In this document: in pieces, positions 30,186 to 40,458 of the stretch
Numbering within the stretch: the stretch's first letter is position 1
Layout: each line of letters opens with the position of its first letter
NCBI GenBank assembly: GCA_012845835.1
Contig: JABAKD010000002.1
Span: 21,882,454-21,946,453, forward strand
DNA length: 64,000 bases
Direction of reading: 5' to 3'
From: Undaria pinnatifida
Taxonomy: Eukaryota > Sar > Phaeophyceae > Laminariales > Alariaceae
The notes under the pieces: generated by a model
Told to the model about the DNA's origin: nothing
Database searches by the model: none
What the model saw: only the letters and a program-made list of their open reading frames with translations
Made by a program: the position numbers and the translations under genes

Positions 30186-30884
30186 GACTCTTTTCTTTTC
30201 ATGGCCGCTTCGAAGCGCTTGCCCTATGGTAGCTACTATTACTGCTGTGTTGTTTGTTTATGCCTGCACAAGTCTAATGTGTGATGTGTATGCCTGTATA
30301 GAATCTAAGGAGATGGTTTGAGTAGAACTATTGATATGATTGGTGGTCCCAATCTTCGATGTGTTCGAGTTCAGCCCCCTTTGGCTCAGTCCATAGTGCG
30401 TCCATATTGAGTGCGTATGCCGTGCATGTTCGGAGTGGTCTTCGGGACTCTGGTCCTTCAATACTCGTATAAATATTTTCCATCTTCTTCCCTTTTCCTC
30501 CGCCTGATGGTCCCTCGTCGGGTACCGAGAGCAATCTCCCCGTGAGCCACCCTACGCCGGGGATACAGATAGTCGATTGTGTTTGACATTGCATTTCGAC
30601 TCGGTGGGTATAGTGGTATTCAGCCAACGAAGGATGTGTAGTGAGTACGTTTCTCATCGAGGTCATATTTGGTATTCAGGAGCGTGCGCGCTGGAGACGT
30701 TGTGAATGGTTATGATAGTTGTTAGTACTAATATACTATGTGTTCTCTTGAGTAGTACTATCTGTAGTACGTGGGGAGGGGATGGCTCTGGTGACCTCTC
30801 TTACGAAGTCGGTGATAATTAATTAACGAACTCAAAAACATATTTGGTTGGTTTTTTAGCACAATCCACTGAGTTACTGAGTCA
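30186..30884. other. intergenic DNA, no gene seen
   Basis: ORFs of 67 and 112 codons on the minus strand overlap each other and carry no motif. Confidence 0.5.
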
Positions 30885-31253
30885 TGTTAAGGTGTTAGTG
30901 GGGTATTAGTCCGTTTGATCACTTGCAAAAGGTTAATCAATAGCTTACCTAAACTAAGCCTTAAAACACTCTTCCCCCGCGAAACGGCGGTATACCAGGT
31001 CGGCCGGATATACGGGCGGACTTGTCAACATCCAAGCTGTTTCATTTCCCGGGTATACCGGGGAGAGTTTTTTCGATATGGGGCAAATCTGAAAAACGTT
31101 TATGATGGTGGATGTGGGATTTAAACCCACGACCCAAAAAACCCATGGTCTGCCGACGATGCCATTTATTAGGGTATTAGTGGGGTATTAGTCCGTTTGA
31201 CCACTTGCAAAAGGTCAACCAGTGATAGCTTACCAAAACTAAGCCTTGCAACA
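30885..31253 (-). mobile_element. TRIM-84, complete miniature LTR retrotransposon
   Basis: Terminal direct repeats at 30885-30968 (84 bp) and 31167-31253 (87 bp) bracket about 198 bp. In element orientation (minus strand) each LTR begins TGTT or TGTTTTAAGG-like sequence and ends TTAACA or TAATA; next to the 5' LTR lies TGGCATCGTCGGCAGACC, a primer-binding-site-like stretch, and next to the 3' LTR lies a GGGGGAAG purine tract. GTCA flanks the element on both sides (30881-30884 and 31254-31257), a 4-bp target duplication. There is no ORF, so it must borrow proteins from another element. Confidence 0.85.
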
Positions 31254-31306
31254 GTCACGTGACAGTGGGTAGTGCTATGTGTCGTGAGTTCGATTCTCAC
31301 CGACCC
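31254..31306 (+). other. tRNA-like 3' half cut by the TRIM-84 insertion
   Basis: GTGAGTTCGATTCTCAC is a perfect T-arm (5-bp stem, 7-base loop) followed by CGACCCC. The 5' acceptor strand GGGGTCG is not found on the other side of the TRIM, so this is a decayed tRNA or a SINE head, not a working tRNA gene. Confidence 0.4.
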
Positions 31307-31309
31307 CCG

Positions 31310-31630
31310 TCCTTAAAAACTCCGCCCTTCCCTAACTGGTTGTTCTTACAGGATACACTTGATAAACTGATGCATTTCCATCCACAGCTGTCAGATTTTG
31401 TCCGCCCTCAAAAACGGGTTTTATGGTTTGCGCGCACAGACTGACCAACATCACCCTGTTGACCCTGATAGCTACACTGCTGTAGTTGCAAGGGGAGTTG
31501 CCGACCAATATCCTCAGTGAGGACACACGATCCGTAATACGCGCGATCGGAGTATCACACACAGCTTGCAAAGATGCGTTTGGGCAAAATTTGCGATCTC
31601 ACAGCTAGAGTGTATTTTTATTTTTATAGT
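31310..31630 (+). repeat. R1 family copy
   Basis: TTGATAAACTGATGCATTTC, ACAGCTGTCAGATTTTGTCC, AAAACGGGTTTTATGG, CCTGATAGCTACACTGCTG, GATCGGAGTATCACACACAG and core ATG at 31574 (MRLGKICDLTARVYFYFYS). R-for-S and other changes mark a diverged core. Confidence 0.85.
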
Positions 31631-31732
31631 ATATGTAGCCCTACCGGCTGAGCTACTGAGTCAGGTGACTAAGTAGCTAAGTGGGCGGCGCTGTAGGATT
31701 TCTCGGTCAAATCACTTTGTTCGAAGGGCGCG

Positions 31733-31835
31733 GTAATGGATGAACCCAGGTGTCAAGGGCACAGGCTGGCTGGCGGAGACGGGAGCCACGAAATCCGGAG
31801 CGCCATCGGGCTGGGAAGAGAGAAGAAGTAGAAAA
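31733..31835 (+). repeat. Rep-G, short dispersed repeat
   Basis: GATGAACCCAGGTGTCAAGG, GCACAGGCTGGCTGGCGGAG and CATCGGGCTGGGAAGAGA match 35172-35270. It abuts the R1 copy on the right, which is cut within its core (after ATGAGT). Confidence 0.75.
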
Positions 31836-31837
31836 TA

Positions 31838-32370
31838 TTACTCATCTTTGCAAGCTGTGTTTGATACTCCGATCGCGCGTATTACGGGTTGTGTGTCCTC
31901 ATTAAGGATATAGGTCGGCGACTCCCCTTGCAACTACAATGTAGCTATCAGGGTCAACAGGGTAATGTCAGTCAGTCTGTGCGCGGAAACTATAAAACCC
32001 GTTTCTGAGGGGGACAAAATCTGACAGCTGTGGATGGAAATGCATCCGTTTATCAAGTGAATTCTGTGAGTCGAATAACCGGTGAGGGGAGGGGGGGGGT
32101 TTGAAGGACGTGGGGGCCTGGTTTTGATCAAAAGGAAGCGTGGTTGGAGGGGGGGGGGGGGGGGGAAGGGGGGCGGACGGGCGGGCAATTTGTGCGTGGA
32201 AGCTATAAATCCTTTCAAGGGGATAAATCTGAAGGTTTTGGGAAAAAAAAAAAAGAAGAAAAAAAAAAAAATGCACCAGTTTATCATGGGGGGGGGGGCG
32301 GGGGTTGGGGCGAGGGTAGGGCGGGTGGGGCAGCTGTGCGTGGAAACTATACAAAATATATATGAACGTA
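31838..32370 (-). repeat. R1 family copy, reverse orientation
   Basis: Minus strand: C-rich linkers, TTTCCACGCACAAATTGCCC, TTTTGATCAAAACCAGGCCC, TTCACTTGATAAACGGATGC, TCAGAAACGGGTTTTATAG, GATCGGAGTATCAAACACAG and the start ATGAGT at the Rep-G junction. G runs of up to 18 appear on the plus strand. Confidence 0.85.
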
Positions 32371-33004
32371 TACTCAAAAGAAGGAAGAAAAGTGCAGTGC
32401 CACCTAGGGGCTTTTCCCACTCCCTCACGTGGTGACCCTAAGCGTGAGATTAGGGACCAATTATATATTTTACTATATCTGTTCGGGCAACCATGAGTTC
32501 CCCCGCATCTCCGACGATGCTACACCAAAATACCACATAGTAACTCAGATTTGTGTACAGGCATAAACCAACATTCCCCCTGCCTGTGTGCATGTCATGA
32601 TAACGATCAACTAGAGCATATCGAAGATTGGGACCGCCAATCATATGTCAATAATTCTACTCTACCATCTTCGTAGATTCTATGCAGTCATACACATCAT
32701 ACAGCATCAGGGCTGTGCACAGGCATAAACCAACACATAAACCAACATTTCCCCTGCCTGTGCGCACGTCATGATAACGTTCATCCAAAGCGCACCATCC
32801 GCACCTTGCCTATTCAAACAAGGTGCATGCCTCAAATATCCAATGACAATTCAAAAACAATACTGCCACAATCGCTCCAAAAACCCGAATATTGATACCC
32901 ACCGCCGTAACCAGCAGAATTGAACCGCAGTAATCGTGACGGAAATCACTGATGAGAATATGTGCGATCAATAGCGCAATAGGATTAATCCGTGTAAAAC
33001 CAGA
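32371..33004. other. intergenic DNA with internal direct duplication
   Basis: AGGCATAAACCAACATTCCC (about 32562) recurs as AGGCATAAACCAACACATAA (about 32720), each followed by CCTGCCTGTG and CATGATAACG. No gene. Confidence 0.55.
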
Positions 33005-33115
33005 GAAAAAACTCTCTGTGGTTCTATAAATCAAGCCTAAAGTAAAGCCGAAACCACATATATTCCACCTCAAATTATCACACGCCCAAGCCTTGGATTA
33101 AGCAAATTCAAGTCT
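33005..33115 (+). repeat. Rep-F, dispersed repeat
   Basis: CTCTGTGGTTCTATAAATCA, AGCCGAAACCACATATATT and CAAATTATCACACGCCCAAG match 35345-35465. Confidence 0.75.
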
Positions 33116-34099
33116 AAAATCAACGTTGAAAAATATATACCAGGAATCAAATTTCGTCATCAACTACTCAAAAACAACCAATCAATACTGCTGTTCCCCG
33201 AAAGAAATACACTTCCAAATCTTTGATTAAACCAGCACATAGTGAATCCTACATCCCTCCTGCCCGTGAAAACTATCACGATAATTCTCATTCCATCCCA
33301 GATTAATAATGCAAATTCAAAAGTAAAATCCTCGAATTCAAACAAAGTGTAAGGGCATCGCTTTCAAGTAATATTTCATGATCCGACCAAAATTCAGCTA
33401 AGACATCACTCCTCCGGAGTCAAGCCACATTTCGTCCAACAAGTTCTGCTCTGGTTTAGTCCATACCAAGCTCTCAACACGCGTTGGTATTACAGAACAC
33501 TTTGATTAGGACATGTGCTTCTTCAGCTATGATGGAAGCCAGCATTCATCACACATACCCACCTACTCTACTACCTGTTCAAAGCAAATGCCAGGTATAT
33601 CCTTTCTCAAACAGGATTTTTCATCAAGCACCCTACCAGCTTGCGCGGGTTTCTCCTACCCTTTATCGCTCAGTACGAGTACGTACGTTGAAAAAATGAC
33701 AATCTCACATACCAGGTACTACAGGTATTAATGAAGGCATAACACCAGGCAGGGTTGAAAATTCAGTTGTGTTGAAAACACAACCGCCCCACCCATCACC
33801 TCTCGTTTTTGCAATACGTGCATACAAGAATAGTTTGCATATACCTGTCACCTGGTGGCAGATATCAGTACTTCGTAGCTACCAAATTATTCATGTTTCC
33901 CAACTTCCGCGTACCAGGTACAAAATTCATACTTCCATGCCAACTTCGAATATACGTCCAGACGCCGTCATCGAAGTATCATGCTTACTAGCTAACTGGG
34001 GGTCAACATACAGCAAGGACAAGAGTGCGTCGGGGGCAGATGCAGTGGGGAAGGGAACACATGGGACCACGGCTGGCCGTGAACTACGTTCAATTCAAT
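33116..34099. other. intergenic DNA, no gene seen
   Basis: A- and C-rich on the plus strand. ORFs of 60-113 codons around 33484-34110 have no motif. Confidence 0.5.
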
Positions 34100-34109
34100 C
34101 TCTCACATG

Positions 34110-35142
34110 AACGCACGTTGCCTCATAATACCAACTTGTATTACCCAACCAAGAATCGAACCAATTAAAGTAATACGTGCCTTTTTGAACACGGTCTTCT
34201 TGCGGCAGACGATGATCTTCTCTTTCTCACGTAGACGCCCTCGTAGCGGACAGCGCCTTCTCCGCCGTCCATGCTCGTCCCCAGGCCCCGCTAAGAAGTC
34301 GAACCCTAATCCACCGTCAAGCCTCCTACTCTCCCAATGCTTCTTCTGCCTTTTTTCACGGCCTCCTCGTCCCCCTTTTCCCCCATTTTGGTCACCGACC
34401 AGACCAGTCAGGAGCAAACGAGAGCGTGACCCGTTTTGGTCTTCTTCTCCGTCTTTTCCCCCCCAAAATTTAATCGCCCTTCTTGCTCCGTGCGGTCAGA
34501 AGTCCATGCCAACGGGCACGAATATGTCCTCTGCTGTTCAGGCTGGTGCTCCAACGACCTTGCGGCGTTCTCGCTCGATGACTGCTGCACCAAATGGGTC
34601 TGGCTAGGTGGTGGGGCATGGCTCTCTTTGGCGTGTGCTCCCTTCCGTTCTGCTCGTGCCTCCATTTGTGCTGGGCTTGCCTCGGCGGCGTCTCGCTGGT
34701 CTTGCAACTCACATAATATTTCAAATGTTCGCCTTTGTATTTCGACTCCGTATTGTTGGATCGCTTCCGTTTCTTCAGCAGAGCAGGCCAGCTGGGTTTG
34801 ATATTTTTCCAGGTTGAGAAATCCCACCTCAGGGGCATCTCCGCTGTGGCCTGCCGCAGAGCATCCGAGTAATCCATGTATCCCCCTGACAATGGGCTTT
34901 TTTCGTCGCCCATTGATGCTGCCGTCCTTGTGCTGGATCGTGGGTGGGATGCTCGGGTGACTGAACGGCTCTCCCCCTGGGATGGTCTCCCTGGTTTTGG
35001 GGTCGCTCTTTTTCTCTCCGGGCAGCTTCCTCGCGTCGGACCGCTGATACAGCAGCATCGAACTTCTCACGAAGCCGACGGCGATCGTCTTTTGGCAGGT
35101 TGGCTCCGATATTGGGGTCCATTTCGCCCTAGCACCTAGCAC
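34110..35142 (-). pseudogene. disrupted protein-coding region, unassigned
   Basis: The minus strand is GC-rich and open over most of this kilobase, but in three frames. One frame (35122-34975) starts MDPNIGANLPKDDRRRLREK and is charged and helical; another (35142-34408, 244 codons) holds an amphipathic stretch, KYQTQLACSAEETEAIQQYG followed by EIQRRTFEILCELQDQRDAA, which looks like a coiled coil; a third (34417-34103) ends in KKARITLIGSILGWVIQVGI, a possible membrane segment. I recognise no family. It may be a gag-like relic of another retroelement or a host gene broken by indels. Repeats Rep-G and Rep-F begin just to its right. Confidence 0.35.
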
Positions 35143-35171
35143 CGGTTATCTAGTCGTACGATATGCAAGCA

Positions 35172-35270
35172 TAATGGATGAGCCCAGGTGTTAAGGGCAC
35201 GGGCTGGCTCGCGGACACAGAAGTCACGTAATCCGGAAAGCCATCGGGCTGGGAAGAGAAGTAGAAAAAA
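35172..35270 (+). repeat. Rep-G, second copy
   Basis: GATGAGCCCAGGTGTTAAGG, GCACGGGCTGGCTCGCGGA and AGCCATCGGGCTGGGAAGAG match 31733-31835. Confidence 0.75.
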
Positions 35271-35334
35271 ATGTCTATACAAGAGTGAAAGGAAAGAAGG
35301 AAGGAAAAAGTGCAGGAAAGTGCAGCGTGTAAAA

Positions 35335-35465
35335 CCAGAAAGGAAACAAAACTCTCGATTGTGGTTCAATAAATCAAGCCTAAAATAACCCCGAAACCAC
35401 CAATATTTTCACCTCAAATTATCATACGCCCAAGCCTTCGATCAAGCAAATTCCAACACTCGGTC
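35335..35465 (+). repeat. Rep-F, second copy
   Basis: GTGGTTCAATAAATCAAGCC, CCCGAAACCACCAATATTTT and TCATACGCCCAAGCCTTCGA match 33005-33115. Confidence 0.75.
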
Positions 35466-35729
35466 CAACGCTTTTCCTGTCTGTCCCCTATACCTGGTCG
35501 TGAACGCGTGCTACGTACATGAGGTAAGAAACACATCAGAGAATTGTCGATGATTCTGGATTAGACTATAGATTCCTGGGCAGTTTTTTCCCGAGGACGG
35601 GTCAACTCGAGGCGTACCATTAATAATCGACGACACAGCAGCAATTTTTTGTACAGCAGTAGCAATAGGTATCTTCTTGACAACATGTCGTGTGCGCGAG
35701 CAATCGATGATACAGCAGTGAACAGACTA

Positions 35730-35818
35730 ATGAGTCAAATCGACACACGACGCGTATGAAAATACGTGGAAGTGTGGTGAGCTAAAGCTTTATTTTTCCC
35801 CATCCGCCGGAGGATGAA
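35730..35818 (+). mobile_element. SINE-2, 5' truncated
   Basis: GAGTCAAATCGACACACGAC, GCGTATGAAAATACGTGG, AAGCTTTATTTTTCCCC and CATCCGCCGGAGGATG followed by an A-rich tail. Confidence 0.88.
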
Positions 35819-36844
35819 AATAAACAAAAAAAAACAGTCAATAATGTCTAATAATAGTCGACGATATAGACTACCTGGTAGTCTATACTGCCTCCGTTGC
35901 CCCCTGCCGCCTCGGTAAGGCATGCTGCGAAGCATGCCCTAGCAGGCTTGTAGCGAGTGGGGGGGGTCTTTCTGGCGGGTGTAAGGCCGGGCTCACCCTC
36001 AAGGAGTGATACCTTCTTGCTGCTGCGTGTGGCCGCGGGGCTTAAGCGTGGCGGGAGAATTGGGTCGTACGTGGTGCGTTAGGCATGGTCACCTACGATT
36101 CGCGCGTCGTTTTAGGCAGCAGCGGCGGAGCAGCAATGCTTAATCGAGATGCTCGTGCGCGGAGGCAGGCGCCACCACGAGCCACACTACGGCGCAGTCT
36201 TGGCTTGCGTGAAAGGAACGGCGCCAGCAGGAGGCTGGATTCGACGACGAAGGAGAAGGGCGACTGGCCGTCGACGGGCGGGGAAGAGACAGATTGAACT
36301 CTCCCTGAACGAGTTTTTTTTTTTTCCAGCTCAGCACCGCAAGCTGCGTAGAGCATTTTGTTTTTTTTTGGGACGGGGGGGAAGGGGAACCGATTGGAAT
36401 TGAGAGTCAACGAGAGCAAGTGCAAAGGACCGGGCTGAGTGAGCTAAGGCGATGAGGCGACCATGGAGAACCACAGCAGGAGGATGGCACACGGAGACCC
36501 ACGACCGGCACGCACACCATCATCACGAGCGCAGCGATCATCTTTTTTTTCAGGGTTCACAACTGGAACCCCTTTTTGGGAACAATTTCACTTGAACTTA
36601 GTATAGATAGGGATTTGGGGCTTTGAATGGGTTAACGAGGGAGTAGTAAAACATGTAACTTACGTCACTGATTTTTGTAGAGTTGGTAGAGGGGTTGTAT
36701 ACCGTTCATGGGGAACGACCCCCCTCAATTTTCAATTCTCAGGCACGGGCGTCGTAGCTGCGCTGCAACCTGTCAAATAACTCGGGAAGGCGGGGTGATC
36801 ATTGATACCGGTATTTGTTTTGTGGGTTTTGGTTCGATTGCTCT
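35819..36844. other. intergenic DNA, no gene seen
   Basis: GC-rich at 35880-36300 with overlapping ORFs of 70-110 codons on both strands (largest 36093-36425 on the minus strand). None has a recognised motif. Confidence 0.45.
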
Positions 36845-36965
36845 TGTTTCACTGCATGCACGCGGGTCGTCACTCTGACATCACTCCAGACAGCAGGCTC
36901 GTTCGTTTGTGCTCACGATTACCGTGCGGTTCGCACGGTGCAGGCAGCCCAACCGTTGTAGTTTG
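36845..36965 (-). repeat. dispersed repeat, inverted partner of 19035-19165
   Basis: Reverse-complement match including CATGCACGCGGGTCGTCAC, GTGCTCACGATTACCGTGCG and GTGCAGGCAGCCCAACC. Confidence 0.75.
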
Positions 36966-37184
36966 TAGCCGCGAGTTGGTTAGTTGTGGCAACGGGGGAA
37001 CTCTATGCTGTAGTTGAGTGGATACCCGCGGCCACGTGAGTTCAGTTTGCACATTGGACCTTTTCGTTTGTGAGCTCTTTTCCGTATCGTGCGTATTAGG
37101 CGGGAAAGCGTGGTATTTCCCACACCGAGATTTGATTCCATTTGTTTTTTCGGATCTTCCTGGGCTCCAGCACCTTTGTGTGAC

Positions 37185-37220
37185 CACCGACTCTAGATTT
37201 TTGACAAGTGTTAATGTGAG

Positions 37221-37255
<35 letters not shown>

Positions 37256-37365
37256 CCTGGTACTCTATTTTCAAATTCCATGCTTCAAGAGCAGCAGTTT
37301 GGTTGTTGTTGTTTGCGGTTTTTCTCGCAAAGTCAAGTCTGTGGTCACAGGACAGGCTCCATCAT
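37185..37365. repeat. Rep-D fragments around an (ACA)n tract
   Basis: On the minus side, GTTAATGTGAGAACAACAAC with (ACA)n at 37220-37255. On the plus side, GGTTGTTGTTGTTTGCGG followed by GTGGTCACAGGACAGGCTCC. These are the Rep-D sub-repeat in both orientations. Confidence 0.65.
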
Positions 37366-37516
37366 CAATAAATAATATAGTTGACTGACACCACTGCAGA
37401 CTGCACACTGTGTACAGGCAACACCTCTCGGGGTAACGCGGTGTCAACCATCGTAATGTCATACAATTTCGGGGAATGTACTGTCTACACTATGCAAAGA
37501 CCCTGTTTTGGTGTAG

Positions 37517-37680
37517 TGTTAAGGTAATTAGTGGGGTATTAGTCCGTTTGACCACTTGCAAAAGGTTAACCCATAGCTTACCCAAACTAAGCCTTATAAC
37601 ACTCTCCCCCCCTGGAACGGCGGGATAGCAGGTCGGCCGGATATACGGGCGGACCTGTCAATTATCCATTTAATTTCAGC
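37517..37680 (-). mobile_element. TRIM-84, truncated
   Basis: One LTR at 37517-37601 (85 bp, TGTTAAGG ... TATAACA on the plus strand) followed by the G-rich-tract side of the internal region (CTCTCCCCCCCTGGAACGGC, CAGGTCGGCCGGATATACG). It breaks off where a SINE-1b begins, so primer binding site and second LTR are gone. Confidence 0.8.
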
Positions 37681-37950
37681 CGGTCGTCCCGGTGGTCTAG
37701 CTCGGATAACCTTGTCATTGAGTTCGATTCCCACCATGATGAGATTTGACATTAACTGCAAACATGCAAAAAAAAAAGGGATCAACTGCTGAGAGCGCCT
37801 AGCAGCGTGAGTAGGTACAATTCGACTCGAGTCGACGAGGGAAGAAAATGCTGACTTCTTCTCGCGATAAAAATGAAGGCACGTGCCGAAGTGGGGAGGG
37901 AAGAGGAGGGCTCACTATGTGACCCCGGATCTGAGTTACTACTGGGAGGG
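37681..37950 (+). mobile_element. SINE-1b, diverged tRNA-derived SINE
   Basis: Head GCCGGTCGTCCCGGTGGTCT with A box (GGTGGTCTAGCTCGG) and B box (GAGTTCGATTCCC). Body keeps SINE-1 landmarks in order: GAGAGCGCCTAGCAGCGTGA, TCTCGCGATAAAAATGAAGG and a G-rich block. A second SINE-1b lies at 53290-53650. Confidence 0.7.
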
Positions 37951-39091
37951 AGCGCGAGGGTGGCGCGAGGATAGTGAATGGGATGGAGAAAAACAATGTT
38001 GCGAAGGTTATAGGCTATATATTTTTAATACTACCACACACAGCACCCCTATCCTTTTCCAGGGTTTTTATTTGTATGTGTCCACTCTTCTCTGTAGGCC
38101 CAAAATATTGACAGATTGCTTTATTTTTGTCCAGTGGTATTACATCCTGAAAGAAGATACTAGAGCGTCTGCGCCTATTTTCTTTCTGGAGGTGGACTTT
38201 CAGTCGGAAATGGAATAACTCTAAACATCGATCTTTTCCGCTTGAGCATGGTCTAGTCCGCAATGAAAAAATACTGCTGCCTCGCTACCAGTACATGCTA
38301 TTATTTTAGTCTCTCAGTACAAAATACACACATACACACGGCACTGTCAGCAGTCGTCATGGTAGAGACACTTCGGATATTTTTTATTGAGGGGACGCGT
38401 CCGATTTCGACAACGTGAAAGCACGCGCGAAGCAAAGACAGCAGATACACATATCCCGCGTTCCCGAGTAAAAACAAGAAGAAGCCTCCCGTACGAGTAA
38501 AGCCACCCCCGCATCTACCTTAGACAACGCCGCCGCAACGAGAGATCGCTCTCTTCTTCGTTTTTCTCCTTGCCCGTGACCACGCAGCCAATGCGACAGC
38601 ATTTAGTTTGTAAACAAAGCTCTCCTTCCAAAACCTCGCCGGCTGACTTGGCCCCATGACGACGTTGGATGCAAACCGACTTTGCATCCAGTCGACTTCG
38701 AACCTCCATTGCCACTGGGACAGCAGTGCAGTCTCTTTATTTGATGCCAAGTCCTCTTTCGTTCCGCCTAGTAGAGGCGAAGCAGGTTCTCAATACTCTT
38801 TTCAGCATTTTTGTTTGATGCCGGGTATATGCCAACTTTTACTTGATGGCGCCTTTACCAACAGTGTTTTCGCCCATCCTTGCCTTCTTTGTTGTATATG
38901 GCGTTTTCCTTCTGTCAAATTATGACCTTCAGAATCTCATGTTCGTAGTAAACTCTTGGCATTACTATAAAGCTCAATGAATGCCTAATCGGACAGCTAC
39001 ACCTTATCGCCTAAAGCAAGCACTACAAGTGCAGTATGCTGATAGATTATTTTACGCGACCTAAAAGCGTTACCCCTCCCGCCCATATAGT
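37951..39091. other. intergenic DNA, no gene seen
   Basis: ORFs of 66-111 codons on both strands, none with a recognised domain. TTTGCATCCA recurs near 38690, nothing more. Confidence 0.5.
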
Positions 39092-39212
39092 AGGTTCTTG
39101 GAAGGATGCAGTTCACCCTTCATGCGACTCGCCGAACACGTCACGGCTCTTCGTGCTTGGTGCAAGCAATGTCTGCCTGGTTGGTGAAAACCCGACGTGC
39201 TCCGTCCCGGAA
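39092..39212 (+). repeat. dispersed repeat, inverted partner in AADC intron 5
   Basis: GGTTCTTGGAAGGATGCAGT, CACCCTTCATGCGACTCGCC, CAAGCAATGTCTGCCTGGTT and GACGTGCTCCGTCCCGG match the reverse complement of 56131-56250. Confidence 0.85.
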
Positions 39213-39239
39213 TGGTGGGGATGCGAAGGTCTGCAAGGT

Positions 39240-39620
39240 TTTACGACTACGGCCATGCACAAAGTGCATACTCCCCCCCCCTCCCCCCTCCTCTTTGTAC
39301 CTGCCTTGCCCCTCCTCGAATCCCGCCCGCCCTCGCCTCAACGGTCATACGACCACAAGATATATACATAATAAACCGGTGCATTCCCCAGCCAATACAT
39401 CTCGCCCCCCTCGAAAACGTTATTATAGTTTTCTTGCACACAGACTGATAAACATCACCCTGTTGACCTCGGTACAGCTAACTCTAATGGGAGTCGCCGA
39501 CCAGTAAAATGAAGACACACACCCAGCAGCACGTGGGATCGGAGTATTACACACATTTCGCAAATATTAATAGGAGGTTCGACGGAATCTTCGACCTCAC
39601 AGCCGTTTAGTCAAGTGTAT
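39240..39620 (+). repeat. R1 family copy, diverged
   Basis: C-rich linkers, CATAATAAACCGGTGCATTC, CACACAGACTGATAAACATC, GGGAGTCGCCGACCAG, GGATCGGAGTATTACACAC and a decayed core ending TCGACCTCACAGCCG. Confidence 0.75.
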
Positions 39621-40204
39621 TTCATTTCTTTACAAAATATATTTTCCAACGGACTCTACGATAGTGGCTTACTATGTAGATATTTTATGTCCTGCATGCG
39701 TGCTCATTGCTCATTACGGTTGGCGTTGCATACCCAAACCACCTTGCTGTTCATTTACAACTTTATAATAGAAGGCATCACGTGCGTAAAAAAGGACACT
39801 GGGTGCAGAACACAGCAAGGCAAGGCAGTCCGGGCGGCCTTAGGCTAGCTACTTATACCACCATGGAAAGGCACACAAACGTCAGGACGACGATAGCCAG
39901 ACCCAGACTTCCATCTCTAGGGCAGAACGCCCCCTCCCCTGCCCCTCCCTCCCCCCTCTCTCCCTTCCCCCTTCTCCTCCGCTGCGTAGAGATGCCGACG
40001 ATGGGAGGCGCTGCCGCGGACTTCGCTAGTCGCTCTGTATCTCTGCAGCTATGCGCGTCATAGAAGTTTCCGCATGCATGCCCCTGCCCCCTCGTCGACC
40101 CCTCGAGACCATCTTCCGGCCTTCTGTTCAGCGGTGTCTTCTTGGTAACCACCCATATATGACTTAATTTTGGTGTAGGGATATATACACTCCGGAGTAT
40201 ATTA
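39621..40204. other. intergenic DNA, no gene seen
   Basis: CT-rich at 39930-39980. The 135-codon minus-strand ORF at 39853-40260 overlaps this tract, is unassigned and may be spurious. Confidence 0.45.
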
Positions 40205-40212
40205 TAAAGTCT

Positions 40213-40458
40213 ATGAGTTTCGACAAAATTTTCGATCTCACAGCTGGAGTGTTTTTTCATTTTTTAAAATATATATTTGTTGTCGCGACGGGTTTCAATT
40301 CCGTTGATCTTGGTGATCACGAACAACGTCTTATTTTATTTTTACTCGACTCAACCCAAAATTTACCTGCCGAAAACGAAGTACACAAATTGTTCTGCAC
40401 GGAATTAGTTCAAAGTAATTCACTGATCTTCCTTTGGTCGCTAAGCGACCCTACCTAA
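40213..40458 (+). CDS. 81-codon ORF opened by an R1 core, unassigned
   Basis: Starts with the R1 core ORF (MSFDKIFDLTAGVFFHFLKY) and then, unlike other copies, stays open through unrelated sequence to TAG, with an acidic and hydrophobic mix (VDLGDHEQRLILFLLD). The upstream R1 leader is missing here: only ATTATAAAGTCT precedes the ATG. It could be a captured start fused to host sequence or a chance reading frame. No domain recognised. Confidence 0.25.
   Translation: MSFDKIFDLTAGVFFHFLKYIFVVATGFNSVDLGDHEQRLILFLLDSTQNLPAENEVHKLFCTELVQSNSLIFLWSLSDPT

Noticed and set aside
31254-31306. Possible tRNA gene
   Set aside because: Only the 3' half is present; the 5' half was not found beyond the TRIM insertion.
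32082-32435. Glycine-rich ORFs of 73-117 codons
   Set aside because: They come from G runs in the reversed R1 copy.
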